Positions 1 to 10,428 of a stretch of DNA of 64,000 nucleotides are shown here, piece by piece. Numbering within the stretch: the first letter of the stretch is position 1; every line of letters starts with the position of its first letter. A program made the translations under genes and the position numbers. The notes beneath the pieces are model-generated. The model was not told the DNA's origin, made no database searches, and saw only the letters and a list, made by a program, of their open reading frames with translations. The DNA is from Euryodendron excelsum (Eukaryota; Streptophyta; Magnoliopsida; Ericales; Pentaphylacaceae). The stretch spans positions 49,292,501-49,356,500 of the forward strand of contig CM065378.1 of the NCBI GenBank assembly GCA_033060915.1, written 5' to 3'.

Positions 1-797
1 TTAGGGCACATCTGTCTAAGGTGAGGTCACTGTTGTGCCGATACTGTGATCAGAAGGCTATGACTAGCTTGATCCAGGTTGTTATTTTCCAAGCGGGCAA
101 ACCATTGTAAGGCAGACCGGGACAGGCTATGGTGAAATAGCTACATGAGAAGTTTAGGATCGTTCCAGTAACCACTTAACGCACCTGCATATAATCTCAG
201 ATGAGTCACGGGATCTCCACTTCCATCATATTTTTGGAAATCAGGCATCTTAAATTTGGGCGACCACGGATGATCGGGGAAGTAACATAGTTCATCATAA
301 GATGTCCCACCGAAGGTATCATGGCCTTGTCAACTGTGCAGGGACTCTTCTAGACCTTGTATCTATAGATTGAGGGGATTTGGGCTTTCCTTTTTTGGTG
401 TAGCAACCAGCAAGATGGTTTCAAGATTATTTTCTTCCTCTTTCTCGATGTGTACCACTTTGGGGATTTCTTTGCTTTTACCCTTATTGTTAGTACGCAG
501 GGTGACCCTTGGCGGGATAATTTCAGCTTCTTTGGGGAGAGATGTTAAAGCTGAAGGATTCATGGCGGGTCCTTTGAAGGCCTTCATTTGTATGAGCTTG
601 AATATCTCGTTTATCTTTGTCTTCATCTTATTCACTTGCTCTAATATTACTGGACTATTCTGTTGATCGGGAGTATTGCCCTTGCTCGTCATTTGTACTA
701 CTCGGTGTCGAGTAAAGATTGGTGTTTGGGGTACGTAAGGTACTCGTATTTCTCTCTTTTCCTTTTTAGGAGCAATGGTGACGTACAATGTAAGCAA
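1..797 (-). pseudogene. Ty3/gypsy gag remnant (minus strand, runs off the left edge)
   Basis: Read on the minus strand, one frame runs from 797 leftwards through several stop codons and resembles the N-terminal half of a plant Ty3/gypsy gag. A Lys/Glu-rich leader (363-797, 144 residues) is followed, after a TAG at about 363, by the capsid-like stretch at about 180-330, with the recognisable pieces KFKMPDFQKYDGSGDPVTHL and LRLYAGALSGY. The capsid core of many Tat-type elements has this K(F/Y)KxPxFxKYxGxxDPxxHLxxY pattern. The frame carries in-frame stops and continues past base 1, so the element is dead and cut by the window. It points opposite to the gypsy pieces at 7.9-25 kb, so it is a separate insertion. 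Confidence 0.7.
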
Positions 798-2316
798 ATC
801 TCACTAAAAACTATTTCTAGCCTTTGGTGAGATGAGAGGGGGATGAAAATAAAGAAAAACAAGAAAAAGATTATATGTTAGTTCTTGGATTGTGGAAAGT
901 TTTATGCAATGCATGACTTAGGGATACCCCTGCCTTTTGAGGGGGACTAGTCATGATGTTTTGGCTTAGGCTTTGGAGATAGAGCCTTGCCCCTGTTATG
1001 CAATACTATACCTGTGCCTGTAGTCATTCATTTGTACGTTCATTCATTCAAAAGGAATAATAATTTTATTGAGATGAATTTCTTTTGTACATGTAATTTT
1101 CAAAAGTACATTGAAACTAGGAGATGAGACATTTTCCTTGGGATTTTCACCTATTCTATTTTTACATTTGAAAACCTAAACTACTCTTGAGCCTTCAGAT
1201 TTGCCTTTTTTGATGAAGGTCAGTGAGAGACCTTGATTTCAGATTGCCCCTTGTCTTCTTGATAGCCCCATCTCTATGAGCGAAGAGAGATTAAGGCCCC
1301 TTTTTATAAGATGACTTTGTTGCATGCCATAAGTCCTTAGGGCCATTTGGTAACCTTCAGAGTTTTGGTTGGCTTGATTTTGAGGGAGAAGGTCTTTGGG
1401 CCATTCTCTGGGGGTTAGTCAGATGCATGGAGATGTGATGACTTGAGTTACTTTGGTAACTTTTGTCTTGAAATGAATGCGAATGCATGAGCAATGATGA
1501 TGCAAAAAGATGGATAAACAACATAATAACAAGAATCAAGCAGTATAACAGTATGAATTGAGAAGAATATAAAAGAAAGTAAACGGGTCGCCCCTTTTTT
1601 CTTGGTTTTGAAATTGACGCATGTGCCTTAAATTCAGCAGAGGTTTGGCTATGCATGTGGTGCTACAAGAGCATGAGATTGGGGGTTTACTAATGCTTCC
1701 TACAAAGGTCGGTTCTCGAACCTTTAAACCTCCGGCATCCGCCCCTGAAAGGGTGAACTCCATCTTTGGTTGGTGGTTCGAGCCGGGGAACTATTAAGAG
1801 ACCGTAGGCTGAGAAACTGACATAGTATCTACCCATAGTCAATATACTGTTCCTCCTTCTATCTAGAAAGGTAGTAACCAGGTAATTATACAAAAAAGCA
1901 AATGTAAGTGAGCGCACCAAGTGTGTGTGAAATTTTCAAAAATGGAGGAAAGGAGCTAACAACACACATCCCATTCTGCTTATTCATTACATACATGGCA
2001 GTTAATATGACATAAAATAAAATGTGAACAAAGGTCTACCTACAAAAAGAAAATGCAAAGAGTTAGTAACTTTTTCAAAAAACTCAATGTAAGATAAAAT
2101 GGATGATCAATACAAGAGCATGAATGTAAGCAATGAATACAAGTGATGACACTTATTTAACAAATTTTGTTTTTTGGAAAATCACGTTTTGGAAATTTAG
2201 AAAAATTTTAAAAAGTGGATAAAATGGACAAAGTAACCGGAGATTCTAAGTGAGTGAAAGGTGAAGAGGCATGATAATGGCCTAACCCTCTAAGTGTCCC
2301 CAGTGGAATTGCTAGC
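798..2316. other. Non-coding retrotransposon leader/LTR-like sequence
   Basis: No coding potential is visible. The stretch lies upstream (minus strand) of the gag remnant and would be its leader or LTR. At about 2190-2290 it contains, in inverted orientation, the same sequence block found near 2,740-2,810 in the adjacent large LTR and near 17,640-17,760, including an ACCGGAGATTC(T)AAGTGAGTGAA-like core. A truncated minus-strand copy of the same large-LTR family therefore seems to end here against the plus-strand LTR at 2317. No primer binding site was recognised. Confidence 0.35.
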
Positions 2317-3237
2317 TATCGCGCCTCGATTTTTGGACCCCAAAAGCCCTCTTGGCCCGGGAAAAAGCACGCTACTCTCTCGTTAGAACTCATCCTCCTA
2401 GAAGGATGAGTGCGACTAGGTTTGATCTTAAAATTGACTTAAATAAGGGCTTTTAGAAAAAGTGTGGAATCGCCACCTAACATAGTTAAAGACGTGTTAG
2501 GTCATCTAAAGCTAAGTGTAATCTGAATACTAAACTTAGGTTTTTCGAAAAGGTTTTAAAAATGTCCTTATAAGAAGGTTTTTGGAAAAGATGTATTAAT
2601 AAACTTTCGAAAGCCCTTTTGAAAACGTGACTCCTATTTTGGTCTTCGAAATAGAAATCTATGGTTTAGGGGTTGGTCACGTGCAAGAAAAATATCCTAA
2701 CATCATCACCCTACCCCGCTCTTTCGGTACTTATATGTCTAATCACCCTTAATTCACTCACTTGAATCACCGGTTACTAATTGTCCACTTGTATCCACTT
2801 TAGATTTTTGAAAATGGGGTTTGGTCATCACTTTTTGGGTGAATGATGTATGATGCATGTTATTGAAAAAATATTTGAAAATAGAAAGTTTTGAAGGGAT
2901 TTGGAATAGAAATCTTGAATTGATAGAAATATTTGAAAAGGGTACTTGGGTTTAAACAAAGGTTATGACCGCGCCATTTTAGATTGCCTATGTATCTCAT
3001 TTGGCAAGAATCAGGTCATTTGTAGTTCGAGCAAGGGCCCGATAGAAAAGAGGCACATTGAGGCCATTAGAAAGTTTTGAAGACACTTTGAGGTATTTGA
3101 AAAGGTTTGAAGACGGTTTGTAGTCTTTGGAAAAAGGAAACTTGAGAATTTAGAAAAATGCCTTTAAAATAGGACCTGGAATGGTTGAAATGTTTTTGAA
3201 ATTGGGATTGAAGATGATTTTAAATGTTTTTGGAATT

Positions 3238-3365
3238 AACTCAAGGGAGTCTTGAAATGTTTTTGAAACAACTCAAGGGAGTTTTGGAAGTGTTTTAAAA
3301 CAACTCAAGGGAGTTTTGGAAAGGTTTTGGAATAACTCAAGAGAGTTTTGAAAATATTTTGAAAT
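3238..3365. repeat. 32-bp tandem repeat, 4 units
   Basis: AACTCAAGGGAGT-type units start at 3238, 3270, 3302 and 3334, a constant 32-bp spacing with small substitutions. The array is internal to the large LTR and non-coding. Confidence 0.8.
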
Positions 3366-4102
3366 CTTGTTTTGAAAACTTTGGAGGTAGAGTTTGGATT
3401 CGAAATGCTCTTGTGAACTTGTCTTCGAAATACTTTAAAAAGTAGTTTTTGAATATCTTATGAAAGACATGTTTAATGTTTTATCACCTTTAAGAAGTTA
3501 GCCATTGAAGAACTAAACTTCTTTAGGGCTATAAGTTTTGACAATATGATTGGAAAAGGGGCTAGAAACTTCCTTTTTGGTTTTTAAAACTTTAGGGTTA
3601 TAGAACCCTTATTGAATATCTCACTTATACTTGATCAATCATAACCATGGATGGATTACGGTTACTTCAAGAATGTGACGTTTGAAATTCGTTTTTAAAA
3701 AGGGCTTTTGAAAGCACTTGGGGTTTTGGAACCCTAATATGGAAAACCTTGAAGGTTGTATTTCAATGTATCACATTCCCTTGGAATCCCTAACCATGAA
3801 AGGGTAAGGACACTTTAGGGTTGTGTGTTCTTGAAAACATTTTGAAAATAACTTTTGGAAAGTGTTAAGTGTCTAGCCATTTTAGTTGAGACAAGCTTGA
3901 GAGAACTTATCGGAAGCATTTTTGAAAATAGAGTATGGAAGTATTTGGAAAGATTTTGGATTTGATTTTGAAAATCTCAAGAGAGTAGGATGTTTTTGAA
4001 AGTATGTTATGACAATAGTTTTAAATTGAAAGATCACTTGAAAATGAGTCTCTGAATTGGAATCTTGAAGCTTACTAACCTTGGTTGGGATAATCTAAGG
4101 AT

Positions 4103-4290
4103 AACTAAATATGGTTAGGTTAACCTAGAGTTAAGGTGACCTAGGGTTAACTAACTAGAGTTAGGTTATCCTAAAGTTAAGGTGACCTAAGGTTAACTAA
4201 CTTGGGTTAGGTTAACTTAGGATTAAGATGACCTAGGAGTAACTAACTTGGTTTAGGTTAATCTAGGGTTGGACAACTAGGGTCAAGCTA
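4103..4290. repeat. 46-bp tandem repeat, 4 units, rich in TTAGG/CCTAGGGTTA words
   Basis: AACTAAxxxxGxTTAGG-type units start at 4103, 4149, 4195 and 4241, exactly 46 bp apart. Related TAACC/GGTTA-rich sequence recurs inverted at 16,540-16,660 and, shortened, near 19,500, so the array belongs to this LTR family. It looks telomere-like by word content but is not a telomere repeat. Confidence 0.8.
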
Positions 4291-5239
4291 ACCTATGGGT
4301 GGAAGGTGGTTTTGAACTAGGTTTTAGACCTAGTGGTTTAGAAAAGGTAGTTTTAAACTAAGGTTTAGACCTAATGGTTTTGGAAAAGGTGATTTTATGC
4401 ATGAAACTTGAAAATGTGTTTTTGAAAAACCATTTTTATGAAAACCACTCAAGTGAGTGTTGGGTTCACATGGTTGGTAGAGAAATGCAATTTACACTCG
4501 CAATGGTTCAACCACTACCTGTTGATGTGCAATACATCAGCTGTTGCACTAGCTGATGTGTTACACATCAGCAGGCAGTGGTTGGACCACCGCGAGTGCA
4601 TTTAGCATCCTCATAGTTGGTATTTGGAAACCAACCAAGAGAGGGTTGCCTTAAAACTATTTCAACCACTAACTCGAAAGAGTAAAACTTGTGAAAATCC
4701 GTATTGAATAGATAATTTTGAAGACTTCTTTGATTGGGAAATTAAAGATAATGAACTTTTGAAAACTATTTTTGAAAAGGAGGTTTTGGAAAACCATTTT
4801 TCAAATTTTGAAAACCACTCTAAAGAATAAGGATTCATATGGTTGATTCGAAGGAAATCACTCCAAAGAGGACTCCACAGGACCATTCCAACCACAATAT
4901 TCAAGAGAGCAAAACTTTTAAAATCAAGATGAAAATGGTAGTTTAAGGAAATCATTTCTATGCAAATGAAAGAGAATGAAATTTGAGAACCTTTTTTGAA
5001 AAGGATTGTTTTGAAAACCACTTTTGGGATGTAAAAAACAACTCAAGTGAGCTAGGGTTCCTATGGTGAATAAATGAGGAGACCACTCAATGGAGGGTTT
5101 CATGAGGACCATTTCAACCACAAAACTCAAGAGAGAAAAACTTGAGAAAATTAAATTAAATACAATGTTTGAAAACCATTTTAATGAAACTTGAAGATTG
5201 TAAAATGAGATGATGCAAAATGAAGTCAAGGGACAAAAA

Positions 5240-5261
5240 GGGGGGGGGGGGGGGGGGGGGG
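5240..5261. repeat. Poly-G run (22 G)
   Basis: There are twenty-two consecutive G bases inside the large LTR, followed by AGGGG. No function is evident. Confidence 0.95.
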
Positions 5262-6339
5262 AGGGGTTCTCTAGGATATGGAAATTGACATAGGCTTCAA
5301 GTAACCAATTTTTAGAACTCTTTTTAGGAAAACACTTGAATATCGAATTTGGAAAAGACATAGAAATGAGATAGTGAGGGTTTTGAAAAATGGTGATGAA
5401 CATGAAAATAGGACCAAGCATGTAATACATGAATATGGTAACCATATGCAAAGGGGGTCATGAAATCATGCAAGGCTATAGGCCACACCAAATTGCAAGG
5501 AGCTCCAAGTCCATGCCATTTTAAAGTAAACTAGTGAGAGATCCCCCTACACAGTGGCTTTCGCAAGCTTTTCTCTAAGCATGAATTAGGAGCTCACTTG
5601 TTTCAAGCATGCAAGAAAGGGACTCTAGAAGATGGGGGTTTAAAATAGAAAATAGCCTAAGTAGGCTAGGAGAGAGAAGAGAAGAGTGGGAATGGTAAAA
5701 TGTATATGCGAACACTACCTGTGTCTTTAAAACACTTTCAAGCTTTCACAGATGACTTGTCTTGAATTTGAATGGCGTTAGAGAGCCTTGAAGGGGTTGA
5801 AAATGGTTCTTCTAAGGCATTGGAAGCCGTTTAGGTGGAGTGTATGGGCTAGAGAGAGGTTGAATCTAACTTAGGTGCTTGGAGGGTGAGGTGTATATAG
5901 AATTTTGGAATTCAGAGGCTATTCCTACAGAGCTTTGCTGCTATTTTCAATTCTGAAAAATGCAGATGGGGAGACCTGTATTTATAGGCCAACTAGAGAG
6001 GATTGGTGCATATAGTACATGCGCCTGGGCAAATTTTGCCTTGGCGAATGTGCTACATGCGTTAGTACTATTCCACTGTTTGAATGCCATGTGGCACACT
6101 CTATAATGACTTAATCTTAGGGAGCAAGCAAAGTTTTGATCAATTTAATCACAATCTGGGAGCATGTAGCATACGCTCCATCATCAAAAAATTTTGTGCT
6201 AACTTTGCCTCAATAATTGTGCAATCTAGGAAAGATTTGAATAAATTTGTTGTGTCCAAAATGTTCCATACTATTTCTCAAGAACTAAGAATTTTTAGGG
6301 AGTTTGAAAAGTGTTTGGAAGAGTGAAATATTATCTCGG

Positions 6340-6810
6340 GAAGCGTGTACAAAAATACACTTTTACGGAGCTGTGATACGCTTTGTGGATGTTCAAAAGT
6401 AACAGTTTTTAAGCCACGTGATCGGGGCCTTCGGGAAGTGATCTCTCCGATCGGACCGTACCAATTGAAAGTGCTCTGGAAATGCTTTTGGAAATTCCTA
6501 ATTTACGCATTTCTTAATTCGTTTGACAATGCATTATAATTAGGGAATTGGAAGAAAAGACAACCCTAGCGGAGGGTCTGTGAGACACTCTAGGGATTAC
6601 TGAAAGTGGCAGTTATCAAGCTATGCGATCGGGGGCTTCGGGAAGCAATCTATTCAATCGAGCCATATCAACGGAAAGACCTATAGATAGGCTTTCTAGA
6701 ATTTTCTAATTTACGTATTTCTCAAGTCATTTGATAGTCCATTATAATTTGGGAATCAGGGGGAAAAGATAACCCTAGCGAAGTGTCTGTGATACACTTC
6801 ATGGTGCTTT
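6340..6810. repeat. ~207-bp direct duplication inside the large LTR
   Basis: Two copies of a block containing ATCGGGG(C/G)CTTCGGGAAG (near 6421 and 6628) and CATTATAATT(A/T)GGGAAT (near 6531 and 6742) lie about 207-211 bp apart, diverged by point changes. It accounts for part of the length excess of this LTR over its 3.3-kb relative. Confidence 0.65.
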
Positions 6811-7305
6811 TGCCGACTTCGAAATGTTTAGAGTCATAGGACTCACCTTGGATTGAACAAGGGCGTATGATAGGATCTATCGATTTGGTACCTAGAGTCG
6901 GTGTAGTTTTGGAGCACGCTCAGGCCATCAGGGGTAAAATGGTCATTTTGACTATAATTGGTCGAGAAGAGTGAGGATGGATTGGAGTGATATATTAAGT
7001 GTGCCGGATTATTCGGGGATGGTCTTGGAAGATGTTTTCACGATTTAGTAGAATTTGTACTGCGTTGGGGTGTCTAGGGGCAAAATGGTCATTTTACCAA
7101 AGTTGGCCGAAATGGGACTGGAATTGGACTAGAGTTGGACAGGATGGCATATTGAGTATGCCTAACTGTCTAGGAACATTTTAAAAGGGTGGACTTACCG
7201 TCTTGAGGGATTTTGAATTTCTCAAAGACGTGCCTAGAGGCCCAATGGGCAGGTTTGGTCATTTTTAACCGAGTCGAGTTAGCAGACGCCGGTGTTGACC
7301 TAGGT

Positions 7306-7685
7306 GTTGGTTCTTGAGACTGCCCAGTCTCAGAAAGCTATCTGTGCAGTGTTGGTCCCTGAGACCACCTGGTCTCAGAGAGTTACCTGTATGGTGGTGT
7401 TGGTTCTTGAGATCGCCCAATCTCAAAAAGCTACTCGTAGGGGGGTGTTGGCCCTCGAGATCGCCTGATCTCGAAGAATTATCAGATGACGGACATTCTA
7501 CATTGGCAGGCTAGTAGGCGCCAAAAGTGAACCGTTTGGAATTTGGTAAGGTGTTGGTCCCCGAGATTGCCCGATTTTGAAAAACTACCTGGATGACGTT
7601 GGTTCCCAAGACCACGTGGTCTCAGAGAGCTACCTTGATGGCGTTCGTTCTCGAGGCTACCTGGTCTTAGAAAGTTGGCTGGAGT
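7306..7685. repeat. Array of seven ~47-bp units, each with an inverted-repeat core
   Basis: Units beginning GTTGGTYCYYGAG start at 7306, 7351, 7399, 7447, 7553, 7598 and 7643 (spacing 45-48 bp; one 106-bp gap carries a spacer). Each holds a short palindrome such as GAGACCACCTGGTCTC, GAGATCGCCTGATCTC or GAGACTGCCCAGTCTC. Several arms differ between units yet stay complementary. The periodic peptide frame through this region is a by-product of the 48-bp spacing. The array sits about 170-550 bp before the LTR 3' end. Confidence 0.75.
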
Positions 7686-7858
7686 GCCCAAGGGCAATAT
7701 GATTTTTTCAGTTCCACTTGGGCTTTACGGGCCTGGGAAGCAACCAGTTCATTGGTTTGGAGTTTTGAAAGTGCTAGTTTGGGCTCGCATGTGTTGTGAT
7801 GCTTGAAACTGGATCTGGTCGGGCCAAAGATTACTGAAGAATATGTCAAATAAGTACA

Positions 7859-8903
7859 CCAACCCCATGACGAACCCTTGGTGGTAACCATGGTAGAAGT
7901 AAACTACACCACTAAAAAGATCCTAATTAATAAGGGAAGTTCTACCGACATCCTATTTCTTGGAGCCTTTGCCTATATGAAAATTGGTTGAGAATGACTA
8001 CAACTAGTAAAGTTACCCCTCATGGGATTAACAGTAGACAAAGCCTTCCCGTTAGGCTTTGTGGTACTTTTGATCATGGCTGAAACTACCCTAAAGTAAA
8101 TCACGAACATGATGAACTTTCTTATAGTGGACTTCCCTTACGCTTGTAATGCCATTCTAAGAAGAATGACCTTGAATCAAATAAAGGCTATAACCTTAAC
8201 ATACCCTTTATTGATTGATTCTGAACGGAACGAGGTGGTAGCAAAGTAAAAAGAGATCAAGCCACTGCCAGAGAATGTTATATAGCATCACTAGAGGAAA
8301 ACATGCCCAATGAAGTGTTAATGATAGAGAAACTTTAAGTTAAAGGTGAAGAAGAGCTTATCCAATGAGGGACATTAAGGAACTTTGGGAAATAGAATTA
8401 GATGAAAAGAAACCAGAGAAGAATGTGAAGATAGGTTCCTCAACAAAACTTGAAATAGAAAGGAAGATCATAAAGTTTCTTAGGAAAAATGCAAACGTCT
8501 TTACTTGGACACATGGTGATATGTCCGGAATTGATACAGACATCACTGTCCATCCATTAAATATTAGTCCAAAACACTAGCGAATCAAACAAAAGAGAAA
8601 TTTGTTCACCTTAAAGAGACAAGCTATTGCAAAAGAAGTATTGAAGCTCCTCCAAGCCAAGTTCATCTAAGAAGCCTAGTAAGGGAATGGCTATTCGACA
8701 TGGTCTTAGTTTAAAAAGCTAATGGAAAGTGGAAAATATGCATTAACATTACATAATTGAACAAAGCTTGCCCAAAGGATAGCTTCTCATATCTAACATT
8801 GATCTCCTTGTCGATTCCACAATAGGCCATGAAATACTTAGCTTTATGGATGCGTTTTCTTGCTACAACCAGATTAGAATGCGTGAAGTAAACTGAGAAC
8901 ACA
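7859..8903 (+). pseudogene. GypB (Tat-like Ty3/gypsy) protease and N-terminal reverse transcriptase, interrupted
   Basis: Broken gypsy polyprotein. At about 7867-8000 there is a retroviral-type protease: DEPLVVTMVEVNY, then a degraded active-site region ending GSSTDILFLGAFAYMKIG, where intact relatives carry D(S/G)GSSADILF. Near 8365-8580 follows the spacer with NVFTWTHGDMSGIDTDI, the block that precedes RT in these elements (consensus AWSxxDMPGIDP). RT motifs such as SFMDAFSCYNQIRMRE are readable up to 8903. There are many in-frame stops and shifts. The frame stops at 8903, where the Athila-like element is inserted, and resumes at 22543 in the same RT motif. The 5' part with gag is absent; the large solo LTR occupies that position. 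Confidence 0.8.
8899..8903. repeat. Target-site duplication ACACA (left copy) of GypA
   Basis: ACACA lies immediately left of the GypA 5' LTR and recurs exactly at 22543-22547 after its 3' LTR. It falls inside the GypB RT codons for the motif EHTSFI, confirming GypA as a later insertion. Confidence 0.85.
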
Positions 8904-9960
8904 TTATTGTATGCTAAAAGTGCGATCTACATGCCTTAATTAGTTCTTTGTTAAACCTAGAATAAGATTATTTATGTTGTTTTAGTTTTAATTCGTTACA
9001 AACATAGTTTATGTAAACAGGAATCCTAGCTTAAAAACGGCAAACTCGAACAAAAGGAGTCATAATTGTTTGAATGGTAGAAGAGGGCGTTCAAACAATT
9101 CACAAAATTTGCATTTTTGGAAGCCTATTAAAGCTAGGGCTGAAGTTGTTTTGAGGGTTAGCACTTTTATTTACGAGTTTTAGAGTTAGCAGCAGCTTTA
9201 GAGAGTTTTCTTCTAGCTTTTATATAGTTTTTCATAGCTTTCTTCAATTCCTATAATAAAAAACCAGTCTTTTAATATAATTTTAATATATATTTGCATA
9301 TTTATCATGGTGATGAGCAGCTAAATCCCATCTTAGGATCAATTATGCAGACCAATTGAAGATCTTGGATGGACAATTGAGGTAATTCGAGTTTCAATGA
9401 TTAAATCTTCTTCTTCGTAATTCTATGAGATCAAACCCTAGATATTTATTAAAACTAAAATGCTTGACTAAGTTCGGTAATATATGTAAACGAACCTTAG
9501 TTCTGTATATTTACTGTACGAATCGATGGTATGCATCTATGATTCTAAACTTGATTTAATCTAGAATTGATTGTTAAATAATAATTGTTTTTATCTCAAA
9601 ATCCTCCAAATCAAAGATTCACGAAGCAATCAATGATTTGAGTTATTAAAAGCCTTCATTAGAATTTCGGTGAAGCAATTGGTTGATCAATTGGTCTCGA
9701 GACTTTCTTTTATTAAATTAAAATTGTTTTCATAGTTTAATTTAGAATAAATAAACCACTTTCAAAGTTAAGGTTTTTGGTCTCCTTTTATAAGTAATTT
9801 CATTATTTTGTACTATTTGAGAGAGTGTGAGCGTTTCTTCATCATATTATCAAATTTCCCTGAGAACTCAACATCGGACTTCACTGGGTTATACAACTTC
9901 ACCATCCTGCGCTTGGGATTACCTTTTGTCACTTACAAGGACACTGTTTGGTGCAAGTCA
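8904..9960 (+). mobile_element. 5' LTR of GypA (Athila-like retrotransposon, 1057 bp)
   Basis: It aligns end to end with 18161-18480 plus 21799-22542, the split 3' LTR. It starts TTATTGTATGCTAAAA (3' LTR: TGATTGTGCGCTAAAA, so the TG has mutated here) and ends GTGCAAGTCA (3' LTR: GTACACATCA). Shared blocks include CATGCCTTAATTAGTTC, GGAATCCTAGCTTAA and GGTGATGAG(C/T)AGCTAAAT. The element is bounded by ACACA on both sides. The two LTRs differ at many sites, so the insertion is old. Confidence 0.88.
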
Positions 9961-9965
9961 AGTTT

Positions 9966-10040
9966 TGGTGCCGTTGTTGAGGATCGAACCTGGGTCACCC
10001 GAGTGACAGGCGGGAATACTCACCATTATATTATAACGAC
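9966..10040 (-). other. Primer binding site extended into a complete reverse copy of tRNA-Asp(GTC), CCA end included
   Basis: Five bases after the 5' LTR comes TGGTGCCGTTGTTGAGGA, the complement of a tRNA-Asp 3' end including CCA, as expected for an Athila-type primer site. Here the match does not stop at ~18 bases: read on the minus strand from 10040 to 9969, the whole 72-base tRNA is present without gaps, from GTCGTT at the 5' end, through TTCCCGCCTGTCACTCGGG (anticodon stem-loop, anticodon GTC) and GGTTCGATCC (T arm), to AACGGC. Against the plant tRNA-Asp consensus as I recall it there are about ten differences, mostly C-to-T on the plus strand, several disrupting stems. The encoded CCA argues for a copied mature tRNA and against a chromosomal tRNA gene. 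It is unlikely to be a working tRNA gene. Confidence 0.85.
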
Positions 10041-10428
10041 GGAGGAATCGTTGGCTAAGGCTAACACGGTAACTTTGCTCCATCCTTTGTATGTGCTAGA
10101 ATTTAAGACTTTTGTGTTTTGTTTTTAAGGGTCAAGGCGTACTGTGGTTAGGAGGCGAATTGATAGAGGCGCCTAGAATTATGTGCTAAGTGCTTATTGG
10201 TGGTTTTGCCTTATATGTGGGGATTATTGGTTCGGCTGGGTTGCATTAAATTTTATTGAATCGGTGGTTTATATTCTATGGAGATTGTAGGGAAGGAAGG
10301 ACAAATTGTGAATTACTTGTTGTAGAGGTACAAATAGTCTCTTATGTGTGCATTGCATATATATGTCACATTACATTCGGGATAGTCATAACTAACTAGT
10401 AAAGATTGACCCTTACACAAACCTTTCT

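Larger units (their letters stand above)
2317..7858 (+). mobile_element. Solo LTR of a large-LTR gypsy-like family (copy L1, ~5.5 kb)
   Basis: The copy starts TATCGCGCC (decayed from TGTCGCGCC) and ends GTACA. Its first ~500 bases match the start of the copy at 18481 and, inverted, the end of the copy at 18160: all share a CTCATCCTCCTAGAAGGA-like block, the GGGTTTTTGAAAAGG block and a CACTTGAATC block. The last part, with GGTCGGGCCA(A/G)AGAT, matches the end of the 18481-21793 copy. The flanks CTAGC (2312-2316) and CCAAC (7859-7863) could be a degraded 5-bp target duplication. No gag-pol frame is present, so this is a solo LTR or a non-autonomous element. It is about 2.2 kb longer than its relative at 18481, mostly from tandem arrays and a duplicated block at 5.9-7.7 kb. 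Confidence 0.6.

Noticed and set aside
4090..4290. Interstitial telomere repeat
   Set aside because: The period is 46 bp and not 7 bp; TTAGG words are embedded in a longer unit belonging to the LTR.
7314..7514. Repetitive 66-codon frame
   Set aside because: It exists only because the palindrome array repeats with a 48-bp step; there is no start context or family match.
9969..10040. A functional tRNA-Asp gene on the minus strand
   Set aside because: Several stem positions are mismatched (for example A7 against C66), the CCA end is encoded, and the copy sits exactly at the primer site of a dead retrotransposon. I annotate it as a primer-site-derived copy.
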